This document shows positions 20,474 through 29,987 of a DNA stretch of 29,987 nucleotides, piece by piece. Where the stretch lies: positions 1-29,987 of the forward strand of contig JAAMPI010000627.1 in assembly GCA_013054445.1 (NCBI GenBank), in the 5' to 3' direction. Each line of letters opens with the position of its first letter. The first letter of the stretch is position 1. Made by a program: the position numbers and the translations under genes. A model generated the notes under the pieces. It did no database searches and was not told where the DNA came from. It worked only from the letters and a program-made list of their open reading frames with translations. This DNA comes from Cudoniella acicularis. Lineage: Eukaryota > Ascomycota > Leotiomycetes > Helotiales > Helotiaceae.

Positions 20474-21181
20474 ATGCCTCTTCCCACGCGCACCCATCCC
20501 TCACTCTCGCACATACGTACCTTCACAAGCACATGCAGTCTCCTCGCAAAATCTACAAAGCAAAGACTAGCATTCGAGCACGCTGCCGTTCCACCCTATC
20601 CCTATGGACCCTCCCAAATCTACAAGCAATCGAATTTCGGTCTTTATGGCCTGCAAAAGATCCGCTTCGGAAACATCGTCTCGAAAAAGAACGAAATAAA
20701 AACCCGCAGACATTGGCGTCCCAATGTACATTTCAAGAGGTTATGGAGCGAAAGCTTGGGGACGTTTGTGAGGCTGAGGATCACAGCAAAGGTGCTGAGG
20801 ACCGTGGATAAGGTTGGAGGGTTAGATGAGTATTTGCTTGGAGACAAGGCGAGAAGGATTAAGGAATTGGGAATGGGAGGATGGAAATTGCGATGGCGCA
20901 TAATGCAAACAGACAAAGTGAAGGAGAGGTTTAGGAAGCAGCGGGAAGAGCTGGGATTAGAACCGATTCAAGCTTTGACCTTAGGACCAGAAGGAAACTT
21001 GGTTAGTGAAGAGCAGATCCAACAGGTCATCAAAGAGTACGATGCAGAATTATCGAAGGGACTAGATGTTGAGATTGGAGAGGATGCACAAGGCGAGGTG
21101 ATTGAAGGGAGTGAAGTAGAAGTTGCCGAGGAGGGTTTCATGCAGGAAAAGCCGGCTGGGGAGCAGAAAGTTGTTGTATAA
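20474..21181 (+). CDS. Mitochondrial large-subunit ribosomal protein bL28m (yeast Mrpl24 homologue)
   Basis: Structural protein of the mitochondrial 54S subunit. A single exon of 235 residues starting MPLPTRTHPSLSHIRTFTST, a basic Ser/Thr-rich presequence. The bL28 core follows: SNFGLYGLQKIRFGNIVSKK, then RRHWRPNVHFKRLWSESLG and RITAKVLRTVDKVGGLDEYL, which match the bL28 pattern of a G-rich entry, RRxWxPN and VLRTxDKxGGLDxYL. The C-terminal extension is long and acidic (about 170-235), as in other filamentous fungi. The ATG at 20474 is chosen because the frame upstream has no other ATG. No disruption. Confidence 0.92.
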   Translation: MPLPTRTHPSLSHIRTFTSTCSLLAKSTKQRLAFEHAAVPPYPYGPSQIYKQSNFGLYGLQKIRFGNIVSKKNEIKTRRHWRPNVHFKRLWSESLGTFVRLRITAKVLRTVDKVGGLDEYLLGDKARRIKELGMGGWKLRWRIMQTDKVKERFRKQREELGLEPIQALTLGPEGNLVSEEQIQQVIKEYDAELSKGLDVEIGEDAQGEVIEGSEVEVAEEGFMQEKPAGEQKVVV

Positions 21182-22473
21182 AGAACGCGGGATGTACAAT
21201 CAGGCTGTATCAACGTAATGTATACAAATATGGAAACCACTCTTTATGTGCAAAACAATGGTGTATCTACTGAGATGATGGAGCGGGCCTGTGACAGCGC
21301 TGACAGTGAAGTAGTTCTATTACTTAGAATACTAAGGTGAAGAGCNCAGACGAGGTCTGAAACGAGGTTATATACACGATATGAGGTCACGTGATCGGTC
21401 CCGACCAGACCTCCGAACCAGGTCTGTGACACCGCTTTGCTTTTCCGAAGAATTTAAGGATAATTACGACTATATAGTAGTTTAAACGCTTGCCGGATTT
21501 AGAAGGCGTTCTAAGCGCTTTTAAGGTCATCCTTGTGTCTCGAGTAGCCGTACGTATAAGGGCCCTTCCTCCCTAGGAAGTGATTTCCTTTGGACGACTA
21601 CTTCTTGGCTTAGTTTCGAACGTTATATCAGGGCAAATAGATTGACAGGTAATAAATGAGGAAATTGTAGTATAGGGGTGTTTAGTTTTACGAGAAATCT
21701 AGGTCGGTGTATATCCTTCTAAATATAGGGTCCAGATATCACGTCTCTGGACTAGCGTGAACATCGTACGGGTGTCATTTGGTACGACACCTATAGTTGA
21801 AAGTTTAGAAAGAAAATAATTAAGAATTAATTAAAAGTTAAATTTTATGTGTGGGTGGGGGAGGGGTCAAAGCAGGGCATAGATTATAAGCGAATGTGAC
21901 GCTGACTTACCCGATCTGATTGTACCCCCAAATTTATATAGACAACGTGGAAACTATAAGCGATTATCAGAGGGGCAAAGGATGATCCCCTCTGCATCCT
22001 CAGGCTAGCTCAGGGGGCCCATCAGGATGCTACGGCCATGGTCAGGGATGCTCACCTTCGGTTCAGGTTAAAGCAGCGACTGCTCAGGTCCAAAGACGGA
22101 AATGGACTTTGGTGAGGTCACTTTTCGTATGAGACTTTACAGGTAATACGATACTTGCTCACAGAACCAGGGATATCGAGCGCATATAGGACGATAGAAG
22201 TGGGTTTGAATTTGCAACTTTGCCTCGGAAGATAAGTAGCTCGGAAGGTGGACAAGATTGATAATTACTCACAGAATCAGTATATTGAAAAGTCGATTAG
22301 ATGAAGTAGAAATGGCATAGACCAAGCAAAAAGAACATGGGTATTTCATCGTTAATTCGTTGTGATTCTATCATCACATCATGCACTCACTAATGTACAA
22401 TTATAAACCAGCCGGTAACGCCCCCATATGTTACAAACCCCTCTCAATTCCCTCAAACGCCATCATCAATCAA
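21182..22473. other. Gene-free stretch, possible mobile-element relic
   Basis: No open frame of note over 1.3 kb. TGTGACA occurs at 21290-21296 and 21425-21431, bounding 142 bp with TG...CA ends like a short LTR, but no target-site duplication is visible. Inside are an ambiguous base (N at 21346), CAGAC-GAG-GTCTG (21347-21359) and a GTCACGTG octamer (21386-21393). The AT-rich, TpA-rich sequence at 21450-21830 resembles the RIP-like stretch at 5080-5300. Confidence 0.3.
21406..21426. repeat. Perfect 7-bp inverted repeat (hairpin)
   Basis: CAGACCT (21406-21412), a 7-nt spacer, then AGGTCTG (21420-21426). It lies at the edge of the LTR-like 142-bp segment. Seen directly; role unknown. Confidence 0.5.
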
Positions 22474-23854
22474 TCATAGGAAGTATTCTCCAGCGCCTCT
22501 ACGGCCTGCTGGTACCGCGCGGTGGTCCTCCGGAACAGCACTGAATATGCTGAACTTCGGATCCAGATCCTCACCAACGTTCATGATTGAAGCTACGTTG
22601 CCACAACGGTAGCAGTAGTTGGGTGCCGACCAGACTGTGACGACCGACTTCTGTGAGAAGTGGTACTGAATATGTTAGCATGTATTCCTCGTCATTTTAC
22701 TGAATAGATTACCTTGTAGCCCTCATTCACCAGTTGATGAGCACGCGCGATCAGCTTCAAACCATTCACATGATTGAACTCTGTTGCAACCTTGTCTCCG
22801 AAGAGCCAACCAGCTCCACGAGGAGAAACAGCCCAAGTCTCAACATCCTCCGGATCACTCCAAACCAAGTCGCAGAAGGCACCCTCATGCGGGATCTCCT
22901 GGGCACGTGCAACGACCCGGATTTGATCGACAGTGCGAATTTCAGGACTCAGGCCGCCGTGGACGCACAAGACCTCGCCATCAACAATAGCAGCCAGGAC
23001 GAGAAAATCGAAAACCTGACAACAAGACTTCCAGACTGATGCATTTCCGTATTTCTGTTGGCACTCCTCGTAAAAGCCGTAAACTTGGGTGATTTGTCGG
23101 GATTCGTGGTTGCCACGGACGAGGGTGATCTTGTCAGGGTACCTGAAAATGTTAGCGAGGTATTTCTAAAAAAAAAAAAAAAGGAAAATTCTTACATAGC
23201 CTTGAGGCACATGAGTAAGGTGAAGGTCTCCAAGCTAAAGTAGCCACGATCTACGAAATCGCCGAGGAATATAAAGTTTTGGTTTCCGCTGCCAGACACC
23301 TCATTTACACCAATTGCAGAGTCACCGCCAGAACTTCCGGCACGGCTTGACTGACCAGCAGTGCGAGGGCGACCGCGGGTAACCTCTTCGTCGTCGTCCT
23401 CTCCGCTAGCGCTCTCAATACCACTGTCCGAGCTGCGGATCTTCTTCTTTAATTTGGGGTCGGTGATTTCTGTAGGAGGTTCGATATCATCGGAGCTGAT
23501 GGCAGTGGTTTGGGTAATTGGCTTTTGTACATTTGTTTCGCCAGGCATGCCACCTGCAATCCGGAAAAGCTCGAGAAGGTCGTAGAATTGACCATGAATA
23601 TCGCCGCAGATGGTGACGGGTGTAGTAACGGGTTGGATATTTGACTCTGAAAAATATTAGCGCGATCGAAATCGTGTCGCAGCGCATAGCTCACCTTCCA
23701 TCAAGCACTCTTTTACCATCTCACAGAGCTGCTTCATCTCATTTTCTGGGAGGTAATGGCATTGCTTCGCCTCTTCAAGCCATTCTGGGAGACCAGCGCG
23801 AGGTCCCAACTTGGCGGGGCCAGGCTTGGGAACCTCTGGTCTGGTGGTCGTCAT
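22474..23854 (-). CDS. ppg1: Serine/threonine phosphatase Ppg1 (PP2A-like)
   Basis: Catalytic subunit of the PP2A-like group; in yeast Ppg1 works with the Far (STRIPAK-like) complex. Exons 23854-23695, 23646-23196, 23142-22713 and 22665-22474; introns of 48, 53 and 47 nt, all in phase; 410 residues. The core begins [19 protein letters not shown]. Catalytic motifs: GDIHGQ (68-73), GDFVDRG (182-188) and RGNHE (213-217). These are followed by [43 protein letters not shown] and [13 protein letters not shown]. The end is YFL, the PP2A-type C-terminus. About 90 residues are inserted between GDIHGQ and GDFVDRG (about 88-176; Ser-rich and acidic, [12 protein letters not shown]), as is usual in filamentous Ppg1. 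ATG 23854 ([12 protein letters not shown]) is the first Met before the core, but the frame stays open upstream to 24112 without an ATG. The gene is intact. Confidence 0.93.
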
Positions 23855-24340
23855 CACGAAGGGTTCGTCGCTGTCAGGAAACTGGTTTTTGATCTTCAGT
23901 ACGATCTTTCCGCTTTCAAGCTCTTCCTTCAACGATTCCCTCAACCGGGCGACTTCTTTGATTTCGAAAACGCCTGTATCACGTCGCGGTTGAGGTGGTT
24001 TTTCATATAGGAATGTGCTGCAATAGTCTGTGAATACGCGGGTCAGGTAGAATGGTTCTAGAGCTGGAGCGGCAGCCACTGTGCCCGTGTGCCCGATACC
24101 TAATACAGTCAATTAGCCGACCAAGTCCACCTTATCGTTATCGAATCTCGAGGCGAGGATCACAAACCTTAACTGCAGGTGTGATTGTCTTAAAGACGAC
24201 GCAAGAACAACCTTGTGAGGACGGCGACGCGACGATGTTGCGCACTTGAAGTCGTGGTCGTGAATCTGTGAAAATCCACAGTGTGCTTCAGGAATTAAAT
24301 ACTTTCCTCCTCGCCAAAGCGTGATTGCGCTAGTCCCAAT
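23855..24340. promoter_or_regulatory. Divergent region between ppg1 and the UPF3-like gene
   Basis: 486 bp. The part next to ppg1 (23855-24112) is an open frame continuous with the phosphatase. A good 3' splice site (attgactgtattag, about 24103-24116 on the minus strand) stands before it, and no ATG lies upstream as far as about 24290. So the region may be a spliced 5' UTR that happens to be open. Confidence 0.4.
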
Positions 24341-26126
24341 ATGGCTGCTTCTTCATCGCAGGGCAACCGACAAGCAAATGGGGTACTGCCAGTTCCAGCA
24401 TCACAGACCGGCAACGCCAGATCAGGTCCCAAGCCTCCTGCTCCCAAGTTGAAGGTCATCATCCGACGGCTCCCTCCAGGTTTGACGGAGACCGAGTTTG
24501 TATCCGTTCTTGGAGATGAATGGAAGCTTGGGCAGGGCAAGGTTGATTGGTACCTCTACAAGCCTGGAAAGGACTCAAAAGAGTACGAAGCCCTGATTTC
24601 TGCTACGGTCTTCTGCTAACATACTTGAAGCCCATCCAAGCCATCTAGACCGTCGCGCGCGTATCTTCACTTGACCAACGAGTCTCATCTTCTCAGCCTT
24701 TCTGATATCGTTCGCCAATCACTCTTCGATGATGCCCAAAATACGTTCACAAGCTCCTGCCTTATTGGCCCTCCGACTGTTGAATTTGCCCCATATGGCC
24801 GGACGCCTGCTGGACGACGTCGTGTAGATGCGCGGGCTGGTACAATTGATCAAGATCCTGAATTTATGGCATTTCTCGAAGGGTTAGCAAATCCTACTAC
24901 AACCAAGGAAGTAAACGCAGAATCACTTAGTGAAGGAGCTGTGTCGAAGCAAGAAAAGGTCACAACTACGCCATTGGTCCAGTTTCTCAAAGACAAGAAG
25001 GCCAACAAAAGCAAGGAAGCTGCAGTCAAGGCCGCAAAAAAGCAAGAAGCCCAACTTCTAAAGGGCAAGGCTGCAAAGGAGGCTTCTTCATTGGCCGAGG
25101 ATAAGAAAAAAGGGCAAGGATGGCAAGGCCGACAAGCTTGTTGAGAAGGCTACGAAGGAGGCTGTTAAGATTCTGAACAGAGAGGCATCTGCGAAAATAA
25201 ACGCAGAATCAAAATCAGAAGCCTCGAGCTCGGAGAGCTCTACCCCTAAGCTTGACCTTGGTAGAGTTCCTGGTAGGCAGAGGGGTGCTGTTATTGCCGC
25301 TCATATACGCATGCTACAGCGAGATCTTGGACTCAGTCCTGCTCAAGCGCATCGTCAGATTCGACGTGACAACGCTGATGCCCAGAAGGCCGAGAGGGCT
25401 GCAGCAGCTGAGAAAGCTGCGAATGAAGCAAAGGATGCTCTTTCACAAACCGTTCAATCTCCAACGGTTCCTACTGCACCGAAAGCTACTACTGCACAAC
25501 CAAATAGCAGAAGATCTCGAGCAAAGGCTGGTAGTAACGAATCTGACAAATCATATTCATCCACTCCTGCCCCAGCACCCACGACACCTGTTGTACTTTT
25601 GAAGAAACCTGAAGCACCACAAACTGCACCTACTCCTGCATCGCCAGCTCCGAAACCAACCCCTACTGGAAACCCCCGAAAGTCTCAGGCTGCGGTACCA
25701 TCGGAAGGCGCCAAGCAAGCTTTCATTAAGCACGCCAACCCGTCCCAGGGTGTCACCGAACCACTACTGAAGGAAGCTATGGAGAAATTTGGAGCTGTGT
25801 CAATGGTTGAAATTGATAAGAGAAAAGGATTTGCTTATGTTGACTTCATTGAACCAGAGGGCTTGAAGAAGGCCATGGCTGCCAATCCGATAGCTGTTGC
25901 TCAAGGAACAGTTCAAGTTATGCAACGTAAGGGAACGTCTTTACCTCCAGATAAGAAGCCAATCCATCAAGCACCGCATGCTCCACATGCTCCACATACA
26001 CCAACGCGTGGAGGTAGAGGTGGTCGAGGTGGTACTATGGGCAGACGAGGGGGTAGAGGTGGTGCTCGAGGAGGAGCAGCCAATGCTGCTCCCGCCTCAG
26101 CACCAACAGGACCCGCTGCAAAGTGA
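24341..26126 (+). CDS. UPF3-like nonsense-mediated decay factor with C-terminal RRM and RGG tail; one homopolymer frameshift
   Basis: UPF3 bridges the exon-junction or terminating mRNP to UPF2 in NMD. Exon 1 is 24341-24582, the intron 24583-24630 (GTACGA, TGCTAAC branch, TTGAAG), exon 2 24631-26126. The Smg4/UPF3 domain starts LKVIIRRLPPGLTETEF (38-53) and continues WYLYKPGKDSK, then SRAYLHLTNESHLLSLSDIV and GPPTVEFAPYGRTP. A Lys/Ala-rich charged region follows. At A6 (25106-25111, after AEDK) one A must be dropped to pass from the frame ending at 25144 to the one continuing KLVEKATKEAVKIL. Downstream lie RGAVIAAHIRMLQRDLGLSP, a Pro/Ala-rich linker, an RRM (TEPLLKEAMEKFG ... KGFAYVDFIEPEG) and an RGG tail (GGRGGRGG, GRRGGRGGARGG). 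Corrected length about 578 residues. The rest is intact, so a sequencing error in the A run is the simplest explanation. Confidence 0.85.
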
Positions 26127-27291
26127 TTGGGTTTATTTCTGGTCAAGAGCAATATTTCACTATACAGAACAGCATCAGTACTTGTTACTTCAAGCCACCG
26201 GCGTGCTTTAATGCAATGCGTAGCAAACCGTAGCAAACAGCATGTTTATAGCCAAAGAAGATCGCAATACAAATCTTCCTGCCTGCACGGAAGAAGATCT
26301 TGGGGGACGGGAGAGAGTGAGAATCTGTCAGCAGAGGTATTTTGGATGATGTTATGCGATGCGGAAACAGAAGCTGAGGCCTGATTCATAGCCCTCCAGC
26401 GCGGTGAATGAAGACAGTAATAAGACCAAAAATTTATTATACTTGGTTGATAGCTAAGTCTGATGGGCCTTGTCTAGGTGAGATATTTGATTGGCGAAAG
26501 ATATTTGCAATGTGCACAGGCAAAAATAGTATTGTCCGAGAAACAATTCCAGCAGTATCTTTTTAAATCTCTCTTTCTGTAAAAAGCTTTTAAGAGTGAT
26601 AATGACTACGCAGAATCATGCAAAATACAAATATCGTGGTTGCTGACAGAATCCAGATTGGTCGTTCTTTCCTCCTCTTGCATGCTACCTTGACTCGGGT
26701 TGCATCTGCCCTCCAAGGTCGTTCTTCCCCCCGCGACTTCTCCACCGCTCTTTAAAAACAAACATTACTTCTATTCCGCGGCAAAACACACTCTGCTGCA
26801 ACTTGCCCATCATCATCTCCAGGTCCCTGTCATCAAATCGCACACTTAGTGTGCTTGTCACTAGTGTTGGGGGTCATCCATCTCCATCCTTTTCGTCTGC
26901 GCAGCTCCTCACAACCAAGATCCATTTCCATCCTTCGCGCCACGAACTCTTTAGTCGCCACAGAACTGAAGGTCACCCTTTTCCATCTTTCTCAGCTGGT
27001 CAACGCGACGTCGGTCATTGATCACAGGTACGTTTTTGCGCCTGTATCTTCACAAAAGAAGCTTGTCAAGTCGGCTTCTGTCTTTGGGGATTTCCAGCCT
27101 CCATAGTCGCGGTTAGCCTTGACTTTCCTTTCACGTCCCAACCTTAGCAACGTCGCGGTCATCTACATAAGCAGTCAGTTCTCTATCCCAGGACCATTCT
27201 CAATCCTCTGTCAACTTCAGTTGCCATCCAAACTACCATCGAACATCCGTCACCTTATCACTAATACTACTACTTACTTTCAACCTTCGAT
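26127..27291. other. Gene-free stretch
   Basis: 3' flank of the UPF3-like gene and 5' flank of the first 2EXR gene. Several short open frames on the plus strand (26803-27106) are pyrimidine-rich and look like leader sequence. No supported gene. Confidence 0.35.
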
Positions 27292-28120
27292 ATGGATTCG
27301 CTGCAAGGCCCGTCTACGCCAGAGGCTGACGCACAGTCTAGCACGCCTTCAAATCATCCACTACAGGAACCGAGTTAAGATATCCAAGAAAGCTTTTCTG
27401 CGCTCCAAAAACCCAATGTCAGGGCACAGACAGGAACGCCCTTCACGCTGTTCCCAAAGCTTCCTACCGAGATTCGCTGTATGGTTTGGGGGCTGGCTCT
27501 TCCGGGCCCGCGATGGATCGAAGTGCAACTTTCCATTGAACAGTGTCCCGATTATTCGAGTGTAGTGCATATAGACTATCACTGTGATGAAAGGTCTCCA
27601 GCTCTATTGTTTACCTGCGTGGAAGCTAGAACAATTGCCGAGAGATGCTATGAAAAAGTCTTCAGTCGAAACGGTACAATATAATATTTTGATCCACGAG
27701 TGGGTATCCTATGTTGTTTAGGTTGGTGCTCACCTGACCCGAACGAGGATCTATTAGTGCGTAGCTTACTTGGGGAAATCCACTCGGACCTCGCAACGAT
27801 TACTGTGCCAGCAGAGGAATTACTGTGCTACGAAATGGCTAGGCTGGATCTCGGAAGAGGCGCTTGTGTTTCCTTCTCTGAGTCACCAGCCGCATAAAAG
27901 CATTGCGGGGTTCGTTGAGCTTGACCAGGAAGCTTGGAATTCTCGAATCGTATCAGAGAATTGGAAGAATTTTCCGGGTTTCCCTAGATTTGAGGAGATT
28001 GAGAAGGAAATTCAGGGCTCGTTAAAATTTTTGGAGAATTGCGGTCCTTATATTGATCCAGATGATATGTGGTATGCGCTGAAGCTGCGGATTGGCGAGA
28101 TGATATTTGTGGAGAAATGA
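27292..28120 (+). pseudogene. Broken 2EXR-domain protein gene, copy 1
   Basis: ATG 27292 opens a Ser/Pro-rich start (MDSLQGPSTPEADAQ) and meets TAA at 27376-27378. The same frame continues to TPFTLFPKLPTEIRCMVWGL, the 2EXR signature (FxxFPxLPxExRxxIW), and then LLFTCVEARTIAERCYEKVF, the usual second block (CxEAR). A second TAA is at 27682-27684, after which the frame reads YFDPRVGILCC. A one-base shift near 27851-27862 is then needed to continue as EEALVFPSLSHQPHKSI to the stop at 28118-28120. Both stops read naturally as CAA with a C-to-T change. 2EXR proteins are abundant in fungi and of unknown function. An intron explanation for the first stop was sought and not found. Confidence 0.7.
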
Positions 28121-29204
28121 TGATTTCTTTCCGAATGTGGAAAATTTCAACATCAAGTTCTAGTCTCTCTACTCATTAAATTTAAGGTGGCTTGAAAATT
28201 TACTTACTCTGTTTCCATCCCGTTAACCCAGTTAGAAGTTACCCAAAAACACTTCACAGGACCAACCCTTATACTATCCTGAGATAGTGGCATAAAAAAT
28301 GAAATGAAATTAATCTACCCATTTGTCTGGTACAGTAGCTGTCTATGCATTATTTTACCTCCTTATTTAATAAATTGTTTCTGTATTTTCGCAACCACGC
28401 TGGAAAAACACATACAATCTGAGAGGAACAGGTCAGGCTCCACCATTCGGTCACAGGGACAAAAGACCAGAGTATTCAGCACGGACTGAATACGCCTAAG
28501 ACCCTATATATGGTTCTACTTACTCGGGTCAACATCGGAGTAGATCACGTGTTTTCTTACCCCCCTACATACAAACTAATACTTAAGGCTACATTAAAGG
28601 CTTAATTGATAGGATTTTTTGACAACATATTCACAGAAATACAAGACGTTCGCTAAAATTTCTTTATAGTGAAAACTTTTACAGGGTTGATTGAAGTTTA
28701 CTGAGCGTGAAGTCTGGTTGAAGTAAGTGAATATTATAATCAAAACTTTGACTGTTAATATCTGACTTTTGGATTCACTAGGGATGCATTTTTCTTTTTT
28801 AAGCGAGTCCCGGCTACTTTTTTACCTTTGCTATATTTAATCACACAGTTGATAATCAATCTGTCTCTGCTCGGTCACGCTTCTTTCTGTTGCTGCTACT
28901 CGATCTGTCTCTCCTCGAGCTGTCACTGCTGTTACTTTTCTGTTGCTTCACAACCCGTCACCCATCACCATGTACAGCTAAGTGATTAAGCTGTTGCAGC
29001 GAAAGTGCAACAAGAGCTTGGAGAAGAGAAGTATTGAGCAGAAGCATGTAGAGCTAGGTATATTTAATTCACCATTATTCGTCTTAATTTACGAAACTAA
29101 TAGAAAATTTAGTAAATATTCGGGCGCCTCCTTTCGGCTCTCCTACCCAAAAAGTCGGATTCCTCAGCAAAGAAGTTGCTATCACTGCCCGTATTGCCAC
29201 TGCT
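28121..29204. other. Intergenic stretch between the two 2EXR genes
   Basis: AT-rich with many stops; a CACGTG box at 28546-28551 (in atCACGTGtt). A pyrimidine-rich leader (28860-28970) ends at ATG 28971, which is followed at once by a stop (ATG TAC AGC TAA). The open frame at 28982-29335 is mostly a shadow of the second 2EXR gene. Confidence 0.35.
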
Positions 29205-29987
29205 ATGGCACAGAGTATCTTCGAAAAAGAAGAAAAGCCAACATTCACATTATTCCCCAACCTCCCCTTCGAAATCAGACAAAAAATCTGGAAATACGCC
29301 GAGCCGGATCCAAAATACGTTCTGATCAAATCTGAGCGCCGTCGTCATATTAATCGCCGTGATATCAGCTACAAGCAAACCTGACAACCCCTCTGCGAGA
29401 AGAGGACCTTCCCCACTCTCCTCCACGTATGCCGAGAAAGTCGTACTAAATTGCTGCGAGTATACAAATGCCTGCAGGGCGATGAACCAGGTTCTCATCC
29501 AATATACTACAACCCCGAAAGAGATATTCTTGTATTCTCGAAAGTGAACCACCACGCCACAGGACCTTACATTATGAGAGACTTCTTGCGTATGTTAGTG
29601 GCTAATATTGGATGCCAAGTCAGATGTATTGCTGTTGGCCATAACCTCATCAAAGATGCCTGGGCAGATGCTGCGAAAGATCTCTTGCAGTTTGAAATCC
29701 GAGAGCTTTTCGTCTTCTCCGGCTTCGAAGTTATTCAGAAGTTAATGGAGCGTGGACGTTTTCGTCCTGGAAAAGCGGTATTGGTAGAGGACGGCCGGAA
29801 GCATAAGGATCCTTGCGCTATGGTGACGGATGCAAATGAGTTGAGAACGTCGTTCGCTGCTTTGGAGGTGGATTTCGAGTTTCCTGCCACTGCCGTATTT
29901 ACGTTCAATCCTGTGATTCCTAAGAGGGAGGAGGGATTTGTGTGTACTAGACAGGCGAGGTTTGATGTTGCGGAGGTGGTGAAGCAT
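29205..29987 (+). pseudogene. 2EXR-domain protein gene, copy 2, with one in-frame stop; runs off the window
   Basis: From ATG 29205 (MAQSIFEKEEKP) the frame reads FTLFPNLPFEIRQKIWKYAE, the 2EXR signature. It stops at TGA 29382-29384 and then continues without further interruption to the window end (261 codons in all). The second family block is present (FPTLLHVCRESRTKLLRVYK), followed by IYYNPERDILVF, a very common third block, and further normal-looking sequence (RDFLRMLVANIGCQVRCIAV). One C-to-T change in CGA explains the stop; splicing could not remove it while keeping phase. The frame is also open for some 30 codons upstream of 29205 (SPTQKVGFLSKEVAIT), so an earlier exon is possible. The long open frame after the stop, which has no early ATG, shows the gene is only lightly damaged, mis-sequenced or read through. 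Confidence 0.75.

Noticed and set aside
25100..25115. Programmed ribosomal frameshifting at A AAA AAG in the UPF3-like gene
   Set aside because: The change needed is +1 (skip one base), whereas such A-rich slippery sites drive -1 shifts; an indel is simpler.
1..29987. CRISPR array, prophage, operon or biosynthetic gene cluster
   Set aside because: No spaced repeats, no phage genes and no core biosynthetic enzyme (polyketide, peptide or terpene synthase); a lone SDR and a broken regulator are not a cluster.

Overview
The window is nuclear DNA of a filamentous ascomycete. Genes carry short GT-AG introns (44-202 nt) with CTAAC/CTGAC-type branch points. Several families are typical of such fungi: a Zn2Cys6 regulator, F-box and 2EXR proteins, a fungal Gfd2/YDR514C-like DEDDh protein and the PP2A-like phosphatase Ppg1. 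The overall gene style suggests Leotiomycetes, but that is an impression and not a test. One ambiguous base (N at 21346) marks this as draft sequence.

Layout. 1-5800 is gene-poor. It holds a small conserved gene (351-832), a 5'-truncated intron-containing tRNA-Lys copy (1736-1826) between 12-bp direct repeats, a possible decayed gene (2554-3287), a broken small secreted-protein gene (3627-4480) and an AT-rich stretch with the dinucleotide signature of RIP (5080-5300). 5800-13500 is mostly intact: a two-TM protein with a long disordered tail, a Cys-rich small protein, nicotinamide riboside kinase (minus) divergent from mitochondrial aspartate aminotransferase (plus), and a coiled-coil protein resembling augmin subunit HAUS4. 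13500-19800 is an accessory-like block of damaged genes: F-box (one frameshift), Zn2Cys6 factor (two frameshifts and a lost zinc ligand), DEDDh protein (one early stop) and a short-chain dehydrogenase (one frameshift). 20400-26200 is housekeeping: mitochondrial ribosomal protein bL28m, Ppg1, and divergently from it a UPF3-like NMD factor with one homopolymer frameshift. 27200-29987 holds two tandem 2EXR genes, both broken; the second runs off the end.

The main pattern is the contrast between clean metabolic and ribosomal genes and repeatedly interrupted accessory genes. The in-frame stops can each be derived from CAA, CAG or CGA by one C-to-T change, as RIP or deamination would give. The frameshifts are single-base and mostly in or next to homopolymers, so draft-assembly error must be excluded first. 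The clearest structural curiosity in an intact gene is the aspartate aminotransferase, where a 3-nt micro-exon and a 10-nt exon lie in succession.

I did not find a convincing undescribed multi-gene system. The most unusual items are the micro-exons, the tRNA copy with TSD-like flanks, the ATG-less open frame extending Ppg1 upstream, and the C-to-T-type stop pattern.
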